Below, one piece after another: positions 1-6,193 of a stretch of 11,062 nt of DNA. Source of the stretch: an uncultured Pseudomonadales bacterium (GTDB taxonomy: Bacteria > Pseudomonadota > Gammaproteobacteria > Pseudomonadales > Porticoccaceae); the NCBI GenBank assembly GCA_937998635.1, contig CALLDA010000184.1:1-11062 (forward strand), written 5' to 3'. How positions within the stretch are numbered: position 1 is the stretch's first letter; each line of letters starts with the position of its first letter. Under the pieces are notes generated by a model. It made no database searches and was not told the origin of the DNA. It worked only from the letters and a program-made list of their open reading frames with translations. Position numbers and translations under genes: made by a program.

Positions 1-549
1 AAGCTGGGTGAAGATCTCAGTTTGTACACCTGCCCCTGGGCACCTTTGTGGGTAGTAGACTTTCCCATGTTCGAGAAAGCGGGTAATGGCGAGTGGACCT
101 CACTGCACCATCCCTTTACCCAGCCAGCTTGTTCGGCAGAAGAATTGCTCGCCGATCCCGGTGCCGCGTTGTCCCAGGCCTACGACATGGTTTTGAACGG
201 CACGGAGCTGGGTGGTGGTTCGATACGGATTCACCAGCAGCCGATTCAAAAAGCAGTATTTGAAATATTGTCTATTGGCGAAGCGGAGCAGCAGGAGAAG
301 TTCGGCTTTTTACTGGATGCGCTTAACTACGGTTGTCCTCCCCATGGTGGCCTGGCCTTTGGGCTTGATCGTATTGTGATGCTGATGGTCGAGACGGAAT
401 CTATTCGCGATGTTATCGCCTTTCCGAAAACCCAGTCGGCCCAGTGTTTAATGACCGATGCGCCGGGTGTGGTAGCCAACGATCAACTGCAAGAGCTAAA
501 TATTCGCCTGCGTGAAAAAGTTGTTGAACAAAAAATTAGTGAAGAATAA
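1..549 (+). CDS. aspS: Aspartyl-tRNA synthetase, C-terminal part (5' end outside window)
   Basis: Class II aminoacyl-tRNA synthetase that charges tRNA-Asp (or tRNA-Asp/Asn in non-discriminating forms) in the cytoplasm. The frame is open from base 1, so the N-terminal anticodon-binding domain and most of the catalytic core lie upstream of the window; about 182 residues remain. Visible landmarks are WAPLWVVDFPMFE, the HHPFT segment, NGTELGGGSIRIH, the EQQEKFGFLLDAL helix, and class II motif 3 as GGLAFGLDR (bases 346-372), which binds ATP. The end, RDVIAFPKTQSAQCLMTDAP followed by a short helical tail, matches the bacterial-type family end. A TTG at base 22 is internal and not a start. yebC follows after 56 bases with no terminator between, so the two are probably co-transcribed. 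Confidence 0.97.
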   Translation, partial: KLGEDLSLYTCPWAPLWVVDFPMFEKAGNGEWTSLHHPFTQPACSAEELLADPGAALSQAYDMVLNGTELGGGSIRIHQQPIQKAVFEILSIGEAEQQEKFGFLLDALNYGCPPHGGLAFGLDRIVMLMVETESIRDVIAFPKTQSAQCLMTDAPGVVANDQLQELNIRLREKVVEQKISEE

Positions 550-605
550 TTAGCTTAAGGTCCATTGAAGAGCAGAGACTAAAGAGGAGAGCTTGGGAGA
601 CAGGT

Positions 606-1352
606 ATGGCAGGACACAGTAAGTGGGCAAATATCAAGCATCGCAAAGCTGCCCAGGATGCCAAGCGCGGTAAGGTCTTTACCAAGCTGATAAGAGAATT
701 AGTCGTCGCCGCGAAAATGGGTGGCGGTAATCCTGAAGATAACCCGCGTCTGCGCGCCGCGGTCGATAAAAGTCTCGGCGCAAACATGAAGCGAGATACC
801 ATCGATAAAGCCATCCAGCGCGGTGCGGGTGATGCAGATGGTGAAAACTATGAAGAAATCACCTACGAAGGTTATGGCGTCAATGGTGTTGCGGTGTTGG
901 TCGAATGCTTGAGCGATAATCGTAATCGCACGGTCTCCGATGTGCGCCATGGCTTTACCAAACGCGGTGGTAATTTGGGCACTGACGGCTCAGTGGCCTA
1001 CCTGTTTACCCGCACCGGACAAATCAGCTATCCAAGCGGCAGCGACGAAGACCAGATTATGGAAGCCGCCCTTGAAGCGGGCGCTGAAGACGTCGTCACC
1101 AACGACGATGGTTCCATCGATGTGTTGACTGCCTGGGAAGACTTCCTTAGCACTAAAGATGCTCTTATCGCGGCAGGGCTTGAGCCGGAATCGGCAGAGG
1201 TCACTATGGTAGCCTCCACTACCGTCGTGTTGGACAAAGAGGGAGCTGAGAAGATTATGGCTCTGGTGGACAGTATGGAGGATCTAGACGATGTGCAAAA
1301 TGTCTACACCAATGCCGAAATCCCCGACGCAGTGTTAGCTGAGTTTGATTAG
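606..1352 (+). CDS. yebC: YebC/TACO1-family translation or regulatory factor
   Basis: A 248-residue cytoplasmic protein, full length for the family (E. coli YebC is about 246). It begins with the family signature MAGHSKWANIKHRKAAQDA, continues with GKVFTKLIRELVVAAKMGGG, and has the central ITYEGYGVNGVAVLVECLSDNRNRT and GGNLGTDGSVAYLF blocks. Members were first annotated as transcriptional regulators; later work on YebC/TACO1 proteins points to ribosome association and relief of stalling at proline-rich stretches. The sequence alone does not decide which applies here. The ATG has a good ribosome binding site (GGGAG at 595-599). It follows aspS by 56 bases and is closed by a terminator, so aspS-yebC looks like one unit. 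Neighbourhood with ruvC is common in gammaproteobacteria. Confidence 0.96.
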   Translation: MAGHSKWANIKHRKAAQDAKRGKVFTKLIRELVVAAKMGGGNPEDNPRLRAAVDKSLGANMKRDTIDKAIQRGAGDADGENYEEITYEGYGVNGVAVLVECLSDNRNRTVSDVRHGFTKRGGNLGTDGSVAYLFTRTGQISYPSGSDEDQIMEAALEAGAEDVVTNDDGSIDVLTAWEDFLSTKDALIAAGLEPESAEVTMVASTTVVLDKEGAEKIMALVDSMEDLDDVQNVYTNAEIPDAVLAEFD

Positions 1353-1372
1353 ATTTTTGTTTTATAGGGCTG

Positions 1373-1409
1373 GCGGGTTTGCCAGTCATTCACGAATACC
1401 CGCTTTTTT
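1373..1409 (+). terminator. Rho-independent terminator after yebC
   Basis: GCGGGT (1373-1378) pairs with ACCCGC (1398-1403), and six T residues follow directly (1404-1409). The loop is long, about 19 nt. A competing hairpin, CTGGC/GCCAG with a GGGTTT loop (about 1370-1385), overlaps the left arm and has no T run. The site lies 20 bases after the yebC stop, which fits its role. Confidence 0.7.
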
Positions 1410-1433
1410 AGCGAGGTATGTTTTATTCACTAT

Positions 1434-1467
1434 CCATACTTACGCACCACCCATACTCATGCACCAT
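1434..1467 (+). repeat. Two tandem 17-nt copies upstream of the 98-residue gene
   Basis: CCATACTTACGCACCAC (1434-1450) is followed directly by CCATACTCATGCACCAT (1451-1467), 14 of 17 bases identical; a third partial copy (CCAT) begins at 1468. The array ends 32 bases before the ATG at 1500, upstream of the ribosome binding site. It could be a slippage product or a pair of protein-binding sites; nothing else distinguishes these. Confidence 0.6.
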
Positions 1468-1486
1468 CCATCTAACGAGTAGTCAT

Positions 1487-1491
1487 AGGAG
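1487..1491 (+). promoter_or_regulatory. Ribosome binding site of the 98-residue gene
   Basis: AGGAG with eight bases to the ATG at 1500. It is the main evidence that this orphan frame is translated. Confidence 0.8.
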
Positions 1492-1499
1492 TAATATCG

Positions 1500-1796
1500 A
1501 TGAAAGTCATCAAGAAAACTGCAGAATATACCGTTTATCAAAAGCGATCCGGCCGATATGCCGTAACTGGCGCTGATGGTAAAGCCATTAACGAAGGCGA
1601 AAAGGTGGCGATTTTGTTAGCCGAAGATCTGATTAAAGCGCCTGCATCTAAAGCCCCTGAGGTAGAGGAAGCAGAAGTAGCGGAAACGCCTGAAGCAGAA
1701 GCCGCTGAAGAAGCACCAGCAGAAAAAGAGCCGGAGCCAGAAGTAGAAGCGGCGGCTGAAGAAGCTAGTTCAGAAGATGCTGACAAAGAAGCGTAG
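1500..1796 (+). CDS. Small protein of unknown function with Ala/Glu-rich acidic tail
   Basis: A 98-residue protein whose family I do not recognise. Residues 1-46 form a compact, basic, tyrosine-containing head (MKVIKKTAEYTVYQKRSGRY, then AVTGADGKAINEGEKVAILL). Residues about 47-98 are a low-complexity tail of Ala, Glu and Pro with almost no hydrophobic residues apart from Val and Ala, probably disordered and strongly negative. There is no signal peptide or membrane segment, so it is probably cytoplasmic. The ATG has a strong AGGAG (1487-1491) eight bases upstream, which supports real translation. It sits alone between two terminators and separates yebC from ruvC, which are close neighbours in many relatives. 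The layout resembles small nucleic-acid- or ribosome-associated proteins, but that is only an impression. Confidence 0.8.
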   Translation: MKVIKKTAEYTVYQKRSGRYAVTGADGKAINEGEKVAILLAEDLIKAPASKAPEVEEAEVAETPEAEAAEEAPAEKEPEPEVEAAAEEASSEDADKEA

Positions 1797-1827
1797 TGTC
1801 CGCGCCCACATTGGGCCGGATATTAGG

Positions 1828-1851
1828 GGGCGGCTTATGTCGCCCTTTTTT
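1828..1851 (+). terminator. Rho-independent terminator after the 98-residue gene
   Basis: GGGCGGC (1828-1834) pairs with GTCGCCC (1839-1845) through seven pairs, one of them G-U, around a TTAT tetraloop; six T residues follow (1846-1851). It is 31 bases after the stop codon and is the cleanest terminator in the window. ruvC downstream therefore needs its own promoter in 1852-1972. The best I see there is TTGGCA (1911-1916) with TAACCT 17 bases later, which is weak. Confidence 0.9.
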
Positions 1852-1964
1852 GTACATGATTTTTTATATATGAATCGGGCATACCGAAGGGCTTGCCCTG
1901 TTGTTATCTGTTGGCAATCTGTCGGACATTGATTAACCTGCGTAGCTAATACTCGGCGGCGACT

Positions 1965-2020
1965 ATTAATTCATGACACCTTATCTATGACAGTTAAGCC
2001 ATGACAATTAATCCATGACA
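1965..2020 (+). repeat. Four tandem 14-nt copies ending in the ruvC start codon
   Basis: Four units: ATTAATTCATGACA (1965-1978), CCTTATCTATGACA (1979-1992), GTTAAGCCATGACA (1993-2006) and ATTAATCCATGACA (2007-2020). ATGACA is invariant at exact 14-base spacing, and TTAA is kept in three of four copies. The last ATGACA is the ruvC start (Met-Thr). Each earlier ATG opens a 5-codon frame (MTPYL, MTVKP, MTINP) whose TGA overlaps the next ATG as ATGA. No Shine-Dalgarno sequence is visible before any copy. Confidence 0.9.
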
Positions 2021-2533
2021 CGCATACTCGGCATAGACCCCGGTTCTCGCAAGACGGGCTTCGGCATCATTGATGCGGAGGGAGCGGTAACGACCTATGT
2101 CACCAGCGGTATTATCCGTCTTTCGGAGGGCGAATTACCGGCGCGTCTGAAAGTGATTTTTGATAGTGTTGGAGAATTGATTGAGCAACATAAACCGGAA
2201 TTAATGGCGGTCGAGGAAGTCTTCTTTGCCCGAGATCCCCGGGCGGCACTGCGTTTTGGTCAGGCTCGTGGTGCGGCGATTGTCGCCGGTGTTGATGCTG
2301 AATTGCCGGTGGCTGAATACAGCGCCCGCACGGTCAAGCAAGCGGTGGTGGGAACCGGTTCGGCGACAAAAGAACAAGTGCAGCATATGGTGATGCGATT
2401 GTTGAGTTTGCCAGCGGCTCCCGCAGAAGACGCTGCCGATGCTTTGGCGGTGGCAATCTGTCATGCTCACAGTCTGAGCAGACATCCCGATTTAACAGCA
2501 TCTAAAGGTTATTCCCGTGGTCGTAGAAAGTAG
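2015..2533 (+). CDS. ruvC: Holliday junction resolvase RuvC
   Basis: A 172-residue endonuclease, the usual length, which dimerises and makes paired nicks across Holliday junctions brought to it by RuvAB. The four catalytic acids are visible: Asp8 in LGIDPGS, Glu67 in AVEEVFFARD, and Asp139 and Asp142 in AEDAADALA, matching E. coli D7, E66, D138 and D141. The FGQARGAAIVAG and VKQAVVGTGSATKEQVQHMV segments are also typical. The basic tail YSRGRRK is a common ending. The start at 2015 aligns with the E. coli N-terminus, and a TAA stop at 2009-2011 excludes an in-frame upstream start. It lacks a Shine-Dalgarno sequence; the start codon is the last unit of a 14-nt tandem repeat, so initiation here is unusual. 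ruvA follows after 101 bases. Confidence 0.98.
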   Translation: MTRILGIDPGSRKTGFGIIDAEGAVTTYVTSGIIRLSEGELPARLKVIFDSVGELIEQHKPELMAVEEVFFARDPRAALRFGQARGAAIVAGVDAELPVAEYSARTVKQAVVGTGSATKEQVQHMVMRLLSLPAAPAEDAADALAVAICHAHSLSRHPDLTASKGYSRGRRK

Positions 2534-2554
2534 TCGGCATAAGTAGCCGATTAA

Positions 2555-2638
2555 ATGGCAAGCTTGCAGAACTTGAAGGCATTGATGGAAGTCACTGTAC
2601 AAAGAGCAATCGTTATCCTCAAAGGCAGCTACTTATGA
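2555..2638 (+). CDS. Possible 27-codon leader ORF overlapping the ruvA start (ATGA)
   Basis: ATG at 2555 opens 27 codons, starting MASLQNLKALMEVTVQ and ending ILKGSYL, with TGA at 2636-2638 overlapping the ruvA ATG (2635-2637) as ATGA. Such an overlap is the usual geometry for translational coupling. There is no clear ribosome binding site before 2555, and the protein matches nothing I know, so it could be a chance frame. An internal ATG at 2585 would give a 17-codon version. If translated, it would place ruvA under coupled initiation together with AAAGG at 2621-2625. Confidence 0.3.
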   Translation: MASLQNLKALMEVTVQRAIVILKGSYL

Positions 2639-3246
2639 TTGGCCGGATTAGCGGCATCTTGCTGGAAAAGCAGGCGCCACAGTTGTTGATCGATGTACAG
2701 GGCATCGGTTATGAGGTGCAGGTGTCACTCAATACCTTTTTTAATCTGCCAGAGCTAAATCAGCCTCTCAGTCTCCACACCCACCTGGTGGTGAGGGAAG
2801 ACGCACAGCTACTTTATGGTTTTGGTGAAGATAGCGAGCGGCAATTATTCAGGGAGCTAATCAAGATTAGTGGCGTTGGCCCAAAATTGGCCCTGGCTAT
2901 TTTGTCCGGTATGAGTGCTCAGGAGTTTGTTAGCTGTGTGCGAAATAATGACAGCGCGACCCTGGTACGCTTGCCGGGCGTCGGTAAAAAAACCGCGGAG
3001 CGTTTGTTGATCGAGATGCGTGATCGCCTTGATAACTGGAGTGGTACGCCTGACGCTGGGGGAGCTATCCCTCAACAGATGACAGGCAAAGCCAATATTC
3101 TTGAAGCCGAGCATGCATTGATATCTTTAGGCTATAAACCTCAGGAGGCAACGCGGATGGTTGGCGCGCATCTTGTTACTGGCGAAAACACACCACACAG
3201 TGAAGAATTGATTCGCCTGGCGCTAAAAAGCGTCGTCAAAAAATAA
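2635..3246 (+). CDS. ruvA: Holliday junction DNA helicase subunit RuvA
   Basis: A 203-residue protein, the same length as E. coli RuvA. Tetramers clamp the four-way junction and load RuvB hexamers. Domain I is the OB fold (residues 1 to about 64, MIGRISGILL onward) and includes the acidic pin Glu55-Asp56 (VVREDAQLLYGF), which sits at the crossover. Domain II has two helix-hairpin-helix motifs, ISGVGPKLALAILSG (78-92) and LPGVGKKTAERLL (113-125), which bind DNA backbones. A flexible linker (about 135-152) leads to domain III (about 153-203), which contacts RuvB. The ATG has AAAGG ten bases upstream and overlaps the stop of a short upstream frame. A 203-base spacer with degenerate repeats separates it from ruvB, wider than the tight ruvAB pairing in E. 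coli. Confidence 0.98.
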   Translation: MIGRISGILLEKQAPQLLIDVQGIGYEVQVSLNTFFNLPELNQPLSLHTHLVVREDAQLLYGFGEDSERQLFRELIKISGVGPKLALAILSGMSAQEFVSCVRNNDSATLVRLPGVGKKTAERLLIEMRDRLDNWSGTPDAGGAIPQQMTGKANILEAEHALISLGYKPQEATRMVGAHLVTGENTPHSEELIRLALKSVVKK

Positions 3247-3282
3247 CCGTATCCTGAAAGGGTATGTCCTGAAAAAGTAATA

Positions 3283-3339
3283 GTGTTGGGATAAACTAGA
3301 AGTGTGTGAAAGACTAAACGGTGTAGTGAAAAATTAACC
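3283..3339 (+). repeat. Degenerate 19-nt tandem repeat (about three units) in the ruvA-ruvB spacer
   Basis: Three consecutive 19-base units begin with GTGT at 3283, 3302 and 3321 and share a later TGAAA/TAAAC core. Units 2 and 3 (GTGTGTGAAAGACTAAACG and GTGTAGTGAAAAATTAACC) agree at about 15 positions once one base is gapped; unit 1 is more diverged. Just upstream, TCCTGAAA occurs twice (3252-3259 and 3267-3274), 15 bases apart. The periodicity is weaker than before ruvC. Confidence 0.5.
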
Positions 3340-3383
3340 CCGTACCGTTATTCTAGCGACGAATTAAACTAGCTGGATTCAAC

Positions 3384-3407
3384 GGTCGGGTAGCACCCGC
3401 CTCGACC
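3384..3407 (+). other. Short hairpin in the ruvB leader
   Basis: GGGT (3388-3391) and ACCC (3395-3398) close a three-base loop, and GGTC (3384-3387) can pair with GACC (3404-3407) across a five-base bulge. There is no T run, so it is not an intrinsic terminator. Its role is unknown and it may be incidental. Confidence 0.3.
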
Positions 3408-3422
3408 CATCTTGGGGACTGT

Positions 3423-3450
3423 CACCGGAAACAAACGCCACTGGAAACAA
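3423..3450 (+). repeat. Two 12-nt copies at 16-nt spacing reaching the ruvB start
   Basis: CACCGGAAACAA (3423-3434) and CACTGGAAACAA (3439-3450) differ at one base and lie 16 bases apart. The last A of the second copy is the A of the ruvB ATG. The only Shine-Dalgarno-like element is GGA inside the repeat, spaced four bases from the start. Confidence 0.75.
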
Positions 3451-4487
3451 TGATAGAAACTGATCGTCTGGTAGCCGCGACCAATACCGACGCTGAAGAG
3501 CGTTTAGACAATGCTATTCGCCCCACCAGTCTGGCTGACTATGTTGGTCAAACCGCCATGTGTGAGCAGATGGATATTTTTATTCAGGCGGCGTGCAAGC
3601 GCAGTGAGGCGCTGGATCATACCCTTGTCTTTGGCCCCCCCGGGCTGGGTAAAACCACCATTGCCCATATTATTGCTAATGAAATGGGTGTCGGTTTGAA
3701 AACCACCTCCGGGCCAGTACTCGAAAAAGCCGGTGATCTCGCGGCTTTGATGACAAACCTTGAACACAATGACGTGTTGTTTATCGATGAAATCCACCGC
3801 CTTAGTCCGGTAGTGGAGGAAATTCTTTACCCGGCTATGGAAGATTTCCAGCTCGATATTATGATCGGCGAAGGTCCGGCGGCGCGCTCCATTAAACTGG
3901 ATTTGCCACCTTTTACTTTAGTAGGCGCAACCACTCGGGCAGGTTTGTTGACCTCGCCGCTACGGGATCGTTTTGGCATTGTCCAACGCCTGGAGTTTTA
4001 TTCCATAGAGGAATTGACCGCCATTATCAGCCGTGCCGGGACGATATTTGATGTTCCGATTGAAGCCCAGGGCGCGGTAGAAATAGCGCGGCGCTCACGG
4101 GGCACGCCGCGTATTGCTAATCGCCTGCTTCGACGAGTCAGGGATTACGCTGAGATAAAAGCCGATGGTAATATCACCGCCGAAATTGCCGACATGGCTT
4201 TAAATATGCTCAACGTCGATGGTCTGGGTTTTGATCAGATGGATCGACGTCTGTTGATGACGATTATCGAAAAGTTCGACGGTGGTCCAGTAGGTGTGGA
4301 CAGCATTGCCGCCGCCATCAGCGAAGAGCGCGGTACTGTCGAAGATGTGGTTGAGCCATTTTTGATTCAGCAGGGTTATTTGATGCGCACCTCACGGGGG
4401 CGAGTAGTCACCAATCAGGCCTATGAGCATTTTGGTTTATCGATGCCGAAAAATCTTGCTCAGCAGCAGGAACTGCTCGACAGTTGA
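3450..4487 (+). CDS. ruvB: Holliday junction branch-migration ATPase RuvB
   Basis: A 345-residue AAA+ motor, close to the usual length (E. coli 336). Hexameric rings pump DNA through the RuvA-bound junction using ATP. Walker A is GPPGLGKT (63-70 region), Walker B is VLFIDEIHRLSP (about 109-120), sensor 1 is GATTRAG (159-165), the arginine-finger segment is SPLRDRFG (169-176), and sensor 2 is in RGTPRIANRLLRRVRD. The hairpin that contacts RuvA is YPAMEDFQLDIMIGEGP AARS (about 127-147). The C-terminal winged helix runs through GGPVGVDSIAAAISEERGT and LIQQGYLMRTSRGR. The start MIETDRL aligns with E. coli MIEADRL. It lacks a strong ribosome binding site and its start lies at the end of a two-copy repeat. 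ybgC begins 31 bases after the stop. Confidence 0.98.
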   Translation: MIETDRLVAATNTDAEERLDNAIRPTSLADYVGQTAMCEQMDIFIQAACKRSEALDHTLVFGPPGLGKTTIAHIIANEMGVGLKTTSGPVLEKAGDLAALMTNLEHNDVLFIDEIHRLSPVVEEILYPAMEDFQLDIMIGEGPAARSIKLDLPPFTLVGATTRAGLLTSPLRDRFGIVQRLEFYSIEELTAIISRAGTIFDVPIEAQGAVEIARRSRGTPRIANRLLRRVRDYAEIKADGNITAEIADMALNMLNVDGLGFDQMDRRLLMTIIEKFDGGPVGVDSIAAAISEERGTVEDVVEPFLIQQGYLMRTSRGRVVTNQAYEHFGLSMPKNLAQQQELLDS

Positions 4488-4518
4488 TCTTGACATTAAA
4501 AAGGAAACAGCAAGCATC

Positions 4519-4929
4519 GTGAGTGAGGAATTCAGGCTGCCGATCAGGGTCTATATCGAAGACACCGATGCCCAGGGTATTGTTTATTACGTTAATTACC
4601 TCAAATACATGGAACGCGCACGCTCCGACTGGCTGCGCAGCTACGGTTTTGCCAGTCCCGCATTTTGGGATGATGACAAGATATTTGTCGTTCATTCCCT
4701 GACCGCAGATTACAAAAAGCCCGCCAGACTGGATGATCAAATCGTCGTTACCGCTCAGGGCTCAGGTCACGGTCGGGCTTTTTTCACAGTGGCACAAAAT
4801 GTTTTCCGAGACGAGGAACTACTCTGTACCGGGCATATCAAAGTCGCTTGTGTAAATCAGCGTACCAACCGGCCAGTGGCCATGCCCAATGAATTATTGG
4901 AGAAAGTTTTTGGTCAGGATGTGGTTTGA
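4519..4929 (+). CDS. ybgC: Tol-Pal-associated acyl-CoA thioesterase YbgC
   Basis: A 136-residue single-hotdog-fold protein of the 4-hydroxybenzoyl-CoA thioesterase family; E. coli YbgC hydrolyses acyl-CoA and has been linked to phospholipid-synthesis enzymes. The catalytic segment is VYIEDTDAQGIVYYVNYLKY, with Asp17 as the expected catalytic acid, followed by MERARSDWLR. The frame is open back into ruvB, but the family N-terminus (a few residues before LPIRVY) fits the GTG at 4519. AAGGA (4501-4505) lies 13 bases before it, rather far. The VYY in place of E. coli VYH is usual in Pseudomonas-type members. It opens the tol cluster as in most gammaproteobacteria, and tolQ follows after 69 bases. 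Confidence 0.93.
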   Translation: MSEEFRLPIRVYIEDTDAQGIVYYVNYLKYMERARSDWLRSYGFASPAFWDDDKIFVVHSLTADYKKPARLDDQIVVTAQGSGHGRAFFTVAQNVFRDEELLCTGHIKVACVNQRTNRPVAMPNELLEKVFGQDVV

Positions 4930-4987
4930 ATATTTTGTCGACGAACGTAGTCGCTTTATCAAAACAGTTTTATTGGCTAACACGAAC

Positions 4988-4992
4988 AGGAG
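4988..4992 (+). promoter_or_regulatory. Ribosome binding site that fixes the tolQ GTG start
   Basis: AGGAG with six bases to the GTG at 4999. An ATG at 4995 lies only two bases from it, and that frame stops after three codons, so GTG is the true start. Confidence 0.85.
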
Positions 4993-4998
4993 TAATGG

Positions 4999-5685
4999 GT
5001 GACTGAACAACTATCTTTGTGGACATTGGTCGTCGGTGCCACGGTGCCGGTACAGTTGGTGATGCTGATACTTTTGGGCGCGTCCATCGTGTCCTGGGTG
5101 ATGATCGTCCAGCGGGGTCTGTATATTCGGCAAACCGGTATTGAGTTAAGGAAGTTTGAAGGCACCTTCTGGTCAGGTGTGGACCTCAATGAATTGTTTC
5201 GCAGCGGCAATAATCGGCTAAATAAAGACAATATGGTTGATGGTGTAGAAAATCTGTTTCGTGCCGGTTTTCGTGAGTTTAATCGTCTCTCTCAAGGCGG
5301 TGGAACTGACCCCGATGCGCTAATGGAAGGCGTCGAGCGAGCCATGCGAGTGGCTTTGTCGAGGGAAGAAGAGAAGCTCAACCGGCATCTGCCGTTTCTC
5401 GCCAGTGTTGCCTCGGTGAGTCCTTATATCGGCCTGTTCGGCACTGTTTGGGGTATTATGCACTCATTTCGTGGTCTGGCGAATGTTCAGCAGGCTACCC
5501 TTGCGACCGTAGCTCCAGGTATTTCTGAAGCCCTGATCGCCACCGCCATGGGCTTATTCGCGGCCATTCCCGCAGTGCTAGCCTATAACCGTTTTTCGGC
5601 CAATGCCGATGTGCTTTATAACGCCTACGAAACCTTTTCTGACGAGTTTTCCAGCGTGCTACATCGTCGGGTACACAGTAATTAA
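4999..5685 (+). CDS. tolQ: TolQ, inner-membrane proton-channel subunit of the Tol motor
   Basis: A 228-residue member of the MotA/TolQ/ExbB family (E. coli 230). With TolR it uses the proton gradient to drive TolA. Three membrane segments are visible at about residues 12-37, 133-157 and 172-197, with a cytoplasmic loop between the first two. The conserved segments are SPYIGLFGTVWGIMHSFRGL in TM2 and APGISEALIATAMGLFAAIP in TM3, which line the channel around the TolR helix. The start is GTG, fixed by AGGAG six bases upstream. tolR begins two bases after the stop, so the pair is translated in close coupling. Nothing is missing compared with the family. Confidence 0.97.
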   Translation: MTEQLSLWTLVVGATVPVQLVMLILLGASIVSWVMIVQRGLYIRQTGIELRKFEGTFWSGVDLNELFRSGNNRLNKDNMVDGVENLFRAGFREFNRLSQGGGTDPDALMEGVERAMRVALSREEEKLNRHLPFLASVASVSPYIGLFGTVWGIMHSFRGLANVQQATLATVAPGISEALIATAMGLFAAIPAVLAYNRFSANADVLYNAYETFSDEFSSVLHRRVHSN

Positions 5686-5687
5686 TT

Positions 5688-6128
5688 ATGGCCAGTAAAA
5701 AACCTGCTAGACGCAAGCGGCGATTTGTCGCCGAAATCAATGTCGTGCCCTACATCGACGTGATGCTGGTACTGTTGATTGTTTTTATGATCACTGCGCC
5801 CCTGCTGATGCAGGGCGTAAAAGTTGATTTGCCGAAAGCACCTTCCAGCCCTCTGGACGATAAAGCCAAGGATCCCCTGATCGTTTCTATCAAGGCAGAT
5901 GGCAGCTACTACGTCGATCTGGGTAATGGTAAGAACCTTCAGGAACCCCTACTCGATATTGTCACTAAAGTTGGCAAGGTGCTGGCCCAGAAGCCCGATA
6001 CGCCGGTACTGGTCTGGGGGGATACCAGGGTTGAATACGGTGTTGTTGTTAACCTGATGGCGCAATTACAGGGTGCCGGTGCTGCCAGTGTCGGCCTGGT
6101 GACCGAAGCACCAGCAGGGAAGCGCTAA
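5688..6128 (+). CDS. tolR: TolR, proton-channel partner of TolQ
   Basis: A 146-residue ExbD/TolR protein (E. coli 142). It has a short basic cytoplasmic N-terminus (KKPARRKRRF), one membrane helix (about 19-42, VVPYIDVMLVLLIVFMITAP) and a periplasmic domain (about 44-146) that dimerises and can bind peptidoglycan. Asp24 within the helix is the conserved protonatable residue of the channel (E. coli D23). No Shine-Dalgarno sequence is seen in the two-base gap after tolQ or just before it, so initiation probably depends on ribosomes ending tolQ. The periplasmic part has the expected VKVDLPKA and TPVLVWGDTRVEYGVVVNLM stretches. Confidence 0.97.
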   Translation: MASKKPARRKRRFVAEINVVPYIDVMLVLLIVFMITAPLLMQGVKVDLPKAPSSPLDDKAKDPLIVSIKADGSYYVDLGNGKNLQEPLLDIVTKVGKVLAQKPDTPVLVWGDTRVEYGVVVNLMAQLQGAGAASVGLVTEAPAGKR

Positions 6129-6193
6129 TAGTTTGTGTTTAATACGCCTGGTGGTCAAAAAGCTCATGACTTCGCGAAGGGTGGGCAAGGCCT

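Noticed and set aside
569..605. 14-nt purine repeat before yebC
   Set aside because: Agreement between units is only about 9 of 14 and comes mostly from purine-rich Shine-Dalgarno-like sequence.
1906..1927. 11-nt duplication ATCTGTTGGCA / ATCTGTCGGAC
   Set aside because: Eight of 11 positions agree, but with two copies only and no link to a start or site; probably chance.
1852..3450. LexA (SOS) operator near ruvC, ruvA or ruvB
   Set aside because: E. coli ruvAB is SOS-controlled, so I looked for CTG-N10-CAG. The nearest is CTG-N10-CAA at 3419-3434, which breaks the essential right half; no good box was found.
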